Below, in pieces: positions 60,115 to 64,000 of a stretch of 64,000 nucleotides of DNA; the stretch's first letter is position 1, and each line of letters begins with the position of its first letter. The stretch is from contig DXAU01000017.1 in assembly GCA_019116885.1 (NCBI GenBank), positions 62,001 to 126,000 of the forward strand, read 5' to 3'. The stretch comes from Candidatus Mediterraneibacter pullistercoris (lineage in GTDB: Bacteria; Bacillota; Clostridia; Lachnospirales; Lachnospiraceae). A program made the position numbers and the translations under genes. A model generated the notes under the pieces. The model was not told where the DNA came from. It saw only the letters and a program-made list of their open reading frames with translations, and ran no database searches.

Positions 60115-61380
60115 TTACGTCAGCTCCGCGATCCTCGACACTCCCACATAGATCTCCGAAATCTTATACCATGTGGGATAATCTACTTTCCCCGTTGCAG
60201 GAAGTCCGAATACTGACTGGAATTCCTTTACTGCATTCTCTGTTGCAGGGCCGTAGATGCCGTCCGCTGTAATCTTTGGCAGAGCCGGATACGCCCCTGC
60301 GATCACATTAAGCTGTTCCTGCATCTGACGCACTTTCGCTCCGCTGGCCCCTTCCTCAAGAGTATATCCCGGCCAGGACGCGGGTATTCCTGAGATTTCT
60401 TCCGCAGAATTGATGTACATGTCGTCTCCGTAGAAATACCTCAGTATCTCGATCGGAGAATACCCCTTGTCTCCCAGTTCTTTAGACCCCCACTGTGTCA
60501 TCCAGTCCGGACAGCTCACGCGTCGCCCGTCACAGTACTGGGTCAGGATCGGCTGTCTTACATTCGGTCTGGACAGGTATGCTGCAAACAGCTCATCTAC
60601 GATTCCGGATATCGTGTCATAAAAATTTCTTTCCGGTATCCACTTATGGTCAAATGCAGTGGAGGAAGTAATGGTGAAATCATAGCCCCGGTTCCTGTAC
60701 CATTCTGTGTATACTCTGTTGAGTGTAAATGACATAATCGCCAGCACATTTGCACGTATCGTATCTGCCGGCCATGTGGCATATATCTCACTGGACGCCA
60801 CATTTTTGATATAGTCTTTGTACTTCACATAGTAGTTCGTCGCCGTCGTATCTCTGGGCGAACCATCATGGACAACAATATACTCCGGCACGACCACCCG
60901 GCTCAATACGATCTCACCGGACTCATTTGTCGGCTTGATCTCATCTTCTGCTATCTTGGGCGGGTAATCGCCGTATAAAGTATGAGCGGGGATCACGAAT
61001 ACTTCCTCTTCTTCCCCACCCGTTTCACTCGGCCGCATCCTGACATTCTGGATCGCCTTTACATTTGCAAGTATCTCAGTCCCGGCGATGCTCACCGGTT
61101 CAAATCCCGGCGCACTGACATCCAGTGTGTACTCTGAATATGGCTGCCGTTCATTGTTCGGATCCAGACTCCATTCCTCAGGCGGCGCATCCAGTGTGAG
61201 CACCTCGCTCTGTCCGGAAGAGTCCGTGGTCACCTGTTCCAGTGTCTGTTCCGGCACCCCTGTATACGAGATGGATATCCGCGCCTCCCCGATGGGACGG
61301 GAATCCACTGTAGAGGTAACATTGATCTGAAGCTCCCCTTTTCCCGAAGTCTCGTCCTGCATTGCTCTTATATACTGCAT
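60115..61380 (-). CDS. SpoIID/LytB-like protein with C-terminal peptidoglycan-binding domain
   Basis: A 421-residue protein in three parts: a beta-rich N-terminal domain (residues about 20-110) like a carboxypeptidase regulatory domain, a middle SpoIID/LytB-type segment (about 180-330, with SEIYATWPADTIRANVLAIMSFTLNR and TQYCDGRRVSC), and a C-terminal PG_binding_1 repeat (VRQMQEQLNVI, DGIYGPATENAVKEFQSVFGLPATG). It probably acts on cell-wall or cortex peptidoglycan. No signal peptide is visible, so secretion is unexplained. Start chosen is ATG 61380, with GGGAG six bases upstream; that site is buried in a hairpin. Confidence 0.85.
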   Translation of the reverse strand: MQYIRAMQDETSGKGELQINVTSTVDSRPIGEARISISYTGVPEQTLEQVTTDSSGQSEVLTLDAPPEEWSLDPNNERQPYSEYTLDVSAPGFEPVSIAGTEILANVKAIQNVRMRPSETGGEEEEVFVIPAHTLYGDYPPKIAEDEIKPTNESGEIVLSRVVVPEYIVVHDGSPRDTTATNYYVKYKDYIKNVASSEIYATWPADTIRANVLAIMSFTLNRVYTEWYRNRGYDFTITSSTAFDHKWIPERNFYDTISGIVDELFAAYLSRPNVRQPILTQYCDGRRVSCPDWMTQWGSKELGDKGYSPIEILRYFYGDDMYINSAEEISGIPASWPGYTLEEGASGAKVRQMQEQLNVIAGAYPALPKITADGIYGPATENAVKEFQSVFGLPATGKVDYPTWYKISEIYVGVSRIAELT

Positions 61381-61384
61381 AAAT

Positions 61385-61428
61385 GTCTCCCGCATAGAAA
61401 TGATCTATTAATTATATATGCGGGAGAC
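61385..61428 (-). promoter_or_regulatory. Hairpin that buries the ribosome binding site of the SpoIID-like gene
   Basis: GTCTCCCGCATA (61428-61417 on the minus strand) is an exact complement of TATGCGGGAGAC (61396-61385), with a 20-base loop. The second arm contains the GGGAG ribosome site of the downstream gene. It could switch translation or act as the end of the rseP transcript; there is no clear T-run. Confidence 0.5.
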
Positions 61429-61433
61429 GTTCT

Positions 61434-62465
61434 TTAGAACAGTTTCATAATATCGTTGAACATGATTACGACCATGAGTACCATAAGAAGCGCAAATCCT
61501 GCGAAATGCACCATCCCCTCTTTCTCGGGCGGCACACGTTTGCGCCGTATGGCCTCCACAATAAGAAATACAAGTCTGCCGCCGTCCAAAGCCGGAATAG
61601 GAAGCAGGTTCATCACTCCAAGGTTCGCAGACAGAAGGGTGCCAAAATTTATCAGGCTTAACATAATTACTGCAAATCCTGACGGAGCGGCCGACTCATA
61701 GACGTCGTCCACAACTGCGACAATCCCAACCGGACCAGACATATCCTGAAGTCCCACCTGTCCTGTCACCAGCATTCGCAGACAGTCCACTGTATAGTGC
61801 ATCCAGTACTCCAGTCTGTAGAATCCATACTGCAGGGTTCCGAAGAATCCTGGACGCTCGAAGTTCCCGCTGCTCATTCCCAGAAGAGGCGAAGCATCTC
61901 CTTCAAGCTGTCTTGGCTCTATCTGTACCGTATACTCCTCGCCGCCGCGTTCATACACTACCTCATAAGGCGCATCATCCGGATGCGTCAGTGTGTAAAG
62001 CCGCACATCATCCCATATATGGACGCTGCGTCCGTTGATCTCCTTTATCACATCTCCTGCCTGAAGTCCCTGTTCCTGTGCAGAATAACCATCGGCTACC
62101 CCGCTGATCTCCGTGGACTGATAGCCCGTCGCGCCGACCAGAATCACACAGAAAATCCATGCAAGAAGCAGATTGAAGAGCGGTCCTGCCACGATGACAG
62201 ATATCCTCGCCCATACAGATTTGCTGTTGAAACTCCCCTCGGATATATCGTCCGCATCATCCTCTCCCATCATACATGCGCCTCCAAAAGGGAGCAGTTT
62301 GATGCAGAAGAATGTGCCTCCGATCTTTTTCCCTATCAGAGTCGGCCCAAGTCCCAGGGAAAATTCATCCACCCGGATACCGTTTGCCTTGGCCAGAATA
62401 AAATGACCCAGCTCATGAAATATGATTATAAAGCTGAATAGTAAGATCGCTATGATTATACCCAT
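61434..62465 (-). CDS. rseP: Site-2 protease RseP (M50)
   Basis: A 343-residue intramembrane zinc metalloprotease. The active site HELGHFILAKANGI is in the first helix, and the NLLPIPALDGGRLV motif near the end supplies the third ligand. A PDZ domain is near residues 115-175 (QEQGLQAGDVIKEINGRS). It cleaves anti-sigma or signal-peptide remnants in the membrane. Order cdsA-dxr-rseP is conserved in Firmicutes. It is 62 bp past dxr on the same strand. Confidence 0.95.
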   Translation of the reverse strand: MGIIIAILLFSFIIIFHELGHFILAKANGIRVDEFSLGLGPTLIGKKIGGTFFCIKLLPFGGACMMGEDDADDISEGSFNSKSVWARISVIVAGPLFNLLLAWIFCVILVGATGYQSTEISGVADGYSAQEQGLQAGDVIKEINGRSVHIWDDVRLYTLTHPDDAPYEVVYERGGEEYTVQIEPRQLEGDASPLLGMSSGNFERPGFFGTLQYGFYRLEYWMHYTVDCLRMLVTGQVGLQDMSGPVGIVAVVDDVYESAAPSGFAVIMLSLINFGTLLSANLGVMNLLPIPALDGGRLVFLIVEAIRRKRVPPEKEGMVHFAGFALLMVLMVVIMFNDIMKLF

Positions 62466-62527
62466 GTATTACCACCTTTTTTAATCAAGACTCGCCCTGT
62501 CTCATATAAACTTTATTGTTCTTTATT

Positions 62528-63679
62528 TCAGAAGTGAGACATTCTGCATCTGATAAATTCATATGTTTCCTGTTCTGTCTTTAGTATCTCTTCCACATTC
62601 GGGTTTTTGATATTCTTGTGATTCTCCATACACGCCTGGATAATCTCGGGTATCTGGAGATACCGGATCTTACGTTCCAAAAACAGCGCCACTGCTTTTT
62701 CATTGGCGGCGTTGAATACCGTTGGAAGAGAGCCCCCTTCCCTGCCTGCCTGGATCGCCAGTTTCAGCCCGAAGAATGTCTCCATATCCGGCTTCTCAAA
62801 TGTGATCTGGGTCAAAGCGCTGAAATCCAGCCTGTCTCCGGGAAGATATCTTCTCTCCGGATAATAGAGCGCATACTGGATCGGCAGCTTCATATCCGGT
62901 GTACCAAGCTGCGCGATCACTGCTCCGTCCACGTATTCCACCATGGAGTGTATGATGCTCTGCGGCTGAACAACTACCTGAATCTGCTCCATATTGACTC
63001 CGAAGAGCCATTTTGCCTCTATCACTTCAAGCCCCTTATTTACCATTGTAGAAGAGTCGATCGTGATCTTGCGCCCCATCTCCCAGTTGGGATGCTTCAG
63101 GGCGTCTTCCACCTGTATATTTTCCAGTTCGTGCCGTTTCTTTCCCCGGAACGGTCCGCCTGACGCAGTCAGCAGTATCTTGTGCAGCGCGTTCTCCTGA
63201 CCGCCCTGCAGCGACTGGAAGATCGCGCTGTGCTCACTGTCCACCGGAAGGATGGATACGTGGCGCTCCTTTGCCAGAGGCATAATGATATGTCCCGCGG
63301 TAACAAGCGTCTCTTTGTTCGCCAGAGCAATATCCTTGCCCGCCCGGATCGCTTCGATCGTGGGCTGGATGCCGATCATCCCGACGATGGCTGTCACGAG
63401 GATCTCCGCCTCCTGCTCTGACGCCGCAGCCAGAAGTCCCTCCATGCCCGACATCACTTCTACCTGCATATCACGCACACGGACCTTTAACTCAGCAGCA
63501 GACTCCTGGCTCCACACGGCCGCGATCTTTGGCTCAAACTCACGGATCTGTTTTTCCAGAAGATCGATGTTTCTGCCCGCCGCCAGAGCCGTCACCCTGA
63601 TATCTTTATTTGTCCTTACGATCTCGAGTGTCTGGGTCCCGATAGATCCGGTAGAACCCAGGATAGCTATTTTTTTCAT
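62528..63679 (-). CDS. dxr: 1-deoxy-D-xylulose 5-phosphate reductoisomerase
   Basis: A 383-residue NADPH enzyme of the non-mevalonate isoprenoid pathway. The nucleotide-binding loop is KIAILGSTGSIGTQTLEI at the start, and LPVDSEHSAIFQSLQG and GGPFRG near 150-190 supply the metal and substrate site, with KGLEVIEAKWLFG after them. It is the usual length. It lies between cdsA and rseP as in other Firmicutes. Confidence 0.96.
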   Translation of the reverse strand: MKKIAILGSTGSIGTQTLEIVRTNKDIRVTALAAGRNIDLLEKQIREFEPKIAAVWSQESAAELKVRVRDMQVEVMSGMEGLLAAASEQEAEILVTAIVGMIGIQPTIEAIRAGKDIALANKETLVTAGHIIMPLAKERHVSILPVDSEHSAIFQSLQGGQENALHKILLTASGGPFRGKKRHELENIQVEDALKHPNWEMGRKITIDSSTMVNKGLEVIEAKWLFGVNMEQIQVVVQPQSIIHSMVEYVDGAVIAQLGTPDMKLPIQYALYYPERRYLPGDRLDFSALTQITFEKPDMETFFGLKLAIQAGREGGSLPTVFNAANEKAVALFLERKIRYLQIPEIIQACMENHKNIKNPNVEEILKTEQETYEFIRCRMSHF

Positions 63680-63723
63680 CTGTTCTTAACCTCATTTTGT
63701 GTGTTGCCCGGATGTCCCGTCTT

Positions 63724-64000
63724 TTACAGGATGATGGCAAGATAGTATATGATCGGCGCTGTAAATATGACACTGTCAAAACGGTCGAGTATTCCCCCGT
63801 GTCCCGGGATAAGCTTTCCGTAATCTTTGATGTTATGGTATCTCTTGATCGCAGATGCGGCCAGATCGCCGATCTGGGAGATCGCGCCTCCGGCGGCCCC
63901 GATGAACGCGTATGTCAGGACGTCCGCGTCTGCGCCGCCCCACTGGTTGATCGCCAGAGCATAGATCACTCCTATGAGCGCTGCCCCGAGGATGCCGCCT
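63724..64000 (-). CDS. cdsA: Phosphatidate cytidylyltransferase, C-terminal part
   Basis: The C-terminal about 91 residues of CdsA, the membrane enzyme that makes CDP-diacylglycerol. The CDP-alcohol signature SAIKRYHNIKDYGKLIPGHGGILDRFD is seen in part (AIKRYHNIKDYGKLIPGHGG), with a hydrophobic end (VIFTAPIIYYLAIIL). The open frame runs to the right edge, so the start lies outside the window. It begins the cdsA-dxr-rseP unit; its stop is 44 bp before the dxr start. Confidence 0.95.
   Translation of the reverse strand, partial: GGILGAALIGVIYALAINQWGGADADVLTYAFIGAAGGAISQIGDLAASAIKRYHNIKDYGKLIPGHGGILDRFDSVIFTAPIIYYLAIIL

Overview
The window looks like a chromosomal segment of a Gram-positive, spore-forming gut anaerobe of the Lachnospiraceae/Clostridia type. 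I infer this from the tig-clpP-clpX-lon-ysxC order, strong AGGAGG ribosome binding sites, a CotF-like coat gene pair, a rubredoxin, short ATT/TTG-rich arginine promoters, and the general look of the proteins. I cannot name the species. No rRNA, tRNA, CRISPR array, insertion sequence or phage gene was seen. About 62 protein genes are supported, most of them on the minus strand.

Layout. 1-6.6 kb: 5' end of argC, then proA, a FeoA-like protein, an iron-type alcohol dehydrogenase, an isochorismatase-fold hydrolase, an OGG-type DNA glycosylase and a CcdA-TlpA fusion. 6.7-17.6 kb: a locus for N-acetylgalactosamine (or galactosamine) use, with the aldolase pair KbaY/KbaZ, a NagA-type deacetylase, an AraC-family regulator, a YajC-like protein, the AgaS deaminase-isomerase and a mannose-family PTS (IIA, IIB, IIC, IID). 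Together these would import GalNAc as GalNAc-6-P, deacetylate it, deaminate and isomerise it to tagatose-6-P, and cleave tagatose-1,6-bisphosphate. The tagatose-6-P kinase is not in the window. 17.6-28.5 kb: argG, a C39-like peptidase, a uracil permease, an M19 dipeptidase, a class-I amidotransferase, two small coat-like proteins, a HAD phosphatase, membrane and FAD proteins, and an unlisted 53-residue rubredoxin. 28.6-36.1 kb: AI-2E-type permease, then the protein quality-control block ysxC-lon-clpX-clpP-tig. 36.3-44.5 kb: a secreted repeat/CAP-domain protein, DJ-1, CYTH and XRE proteins, then a phoH-HD-ppk-corA operon in which the PhoH protein has lost its P-loop.

44.6-48.7 kb: a tightly coupled four-gene operon that matches the vanG type of vancomycin-resistance cluster: a D-Ala-D-Ser-type ligase, a VanXY-like D,D-peptidase, the VanT membrane (acyltransferase-like) part and a VanT-type racemase as separate genes. 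The racemase has Asn where alanine racemases have the active-site Tyr. No vanRS pair is present. 48.9-53.9 kb: a duplicated CmpB-type membrane protein, a dicarboxylate/amino-acid symporter, proB, ogt and an alpha/beta hydrolase. 53.9-58.8 kb: a 131-bp highly structured palindromic element, then carB-carA. 58.8-64 kb: a transglutaminase-like protein, a SpoIID/peptidoglycan-binding protein, and rseP-dxr-cdsA (cdsA cut by the window end).

Regulation visible in the sequence: argC and argG share an unusual promoter-operator layout (TTGCAT, 17 bp, TATTAT or TATATT, overlapping ARG-box-like sequence), and carA has ARG boxes upstream, which points to one ArgR regulon. The GalNAc promoters at kbaZ/kbaY and at the PTS operon share a near-identical 17-mer that is part of a 21-bp-spaced direct repeat, a plausible operator for the linked AraC-family protein.
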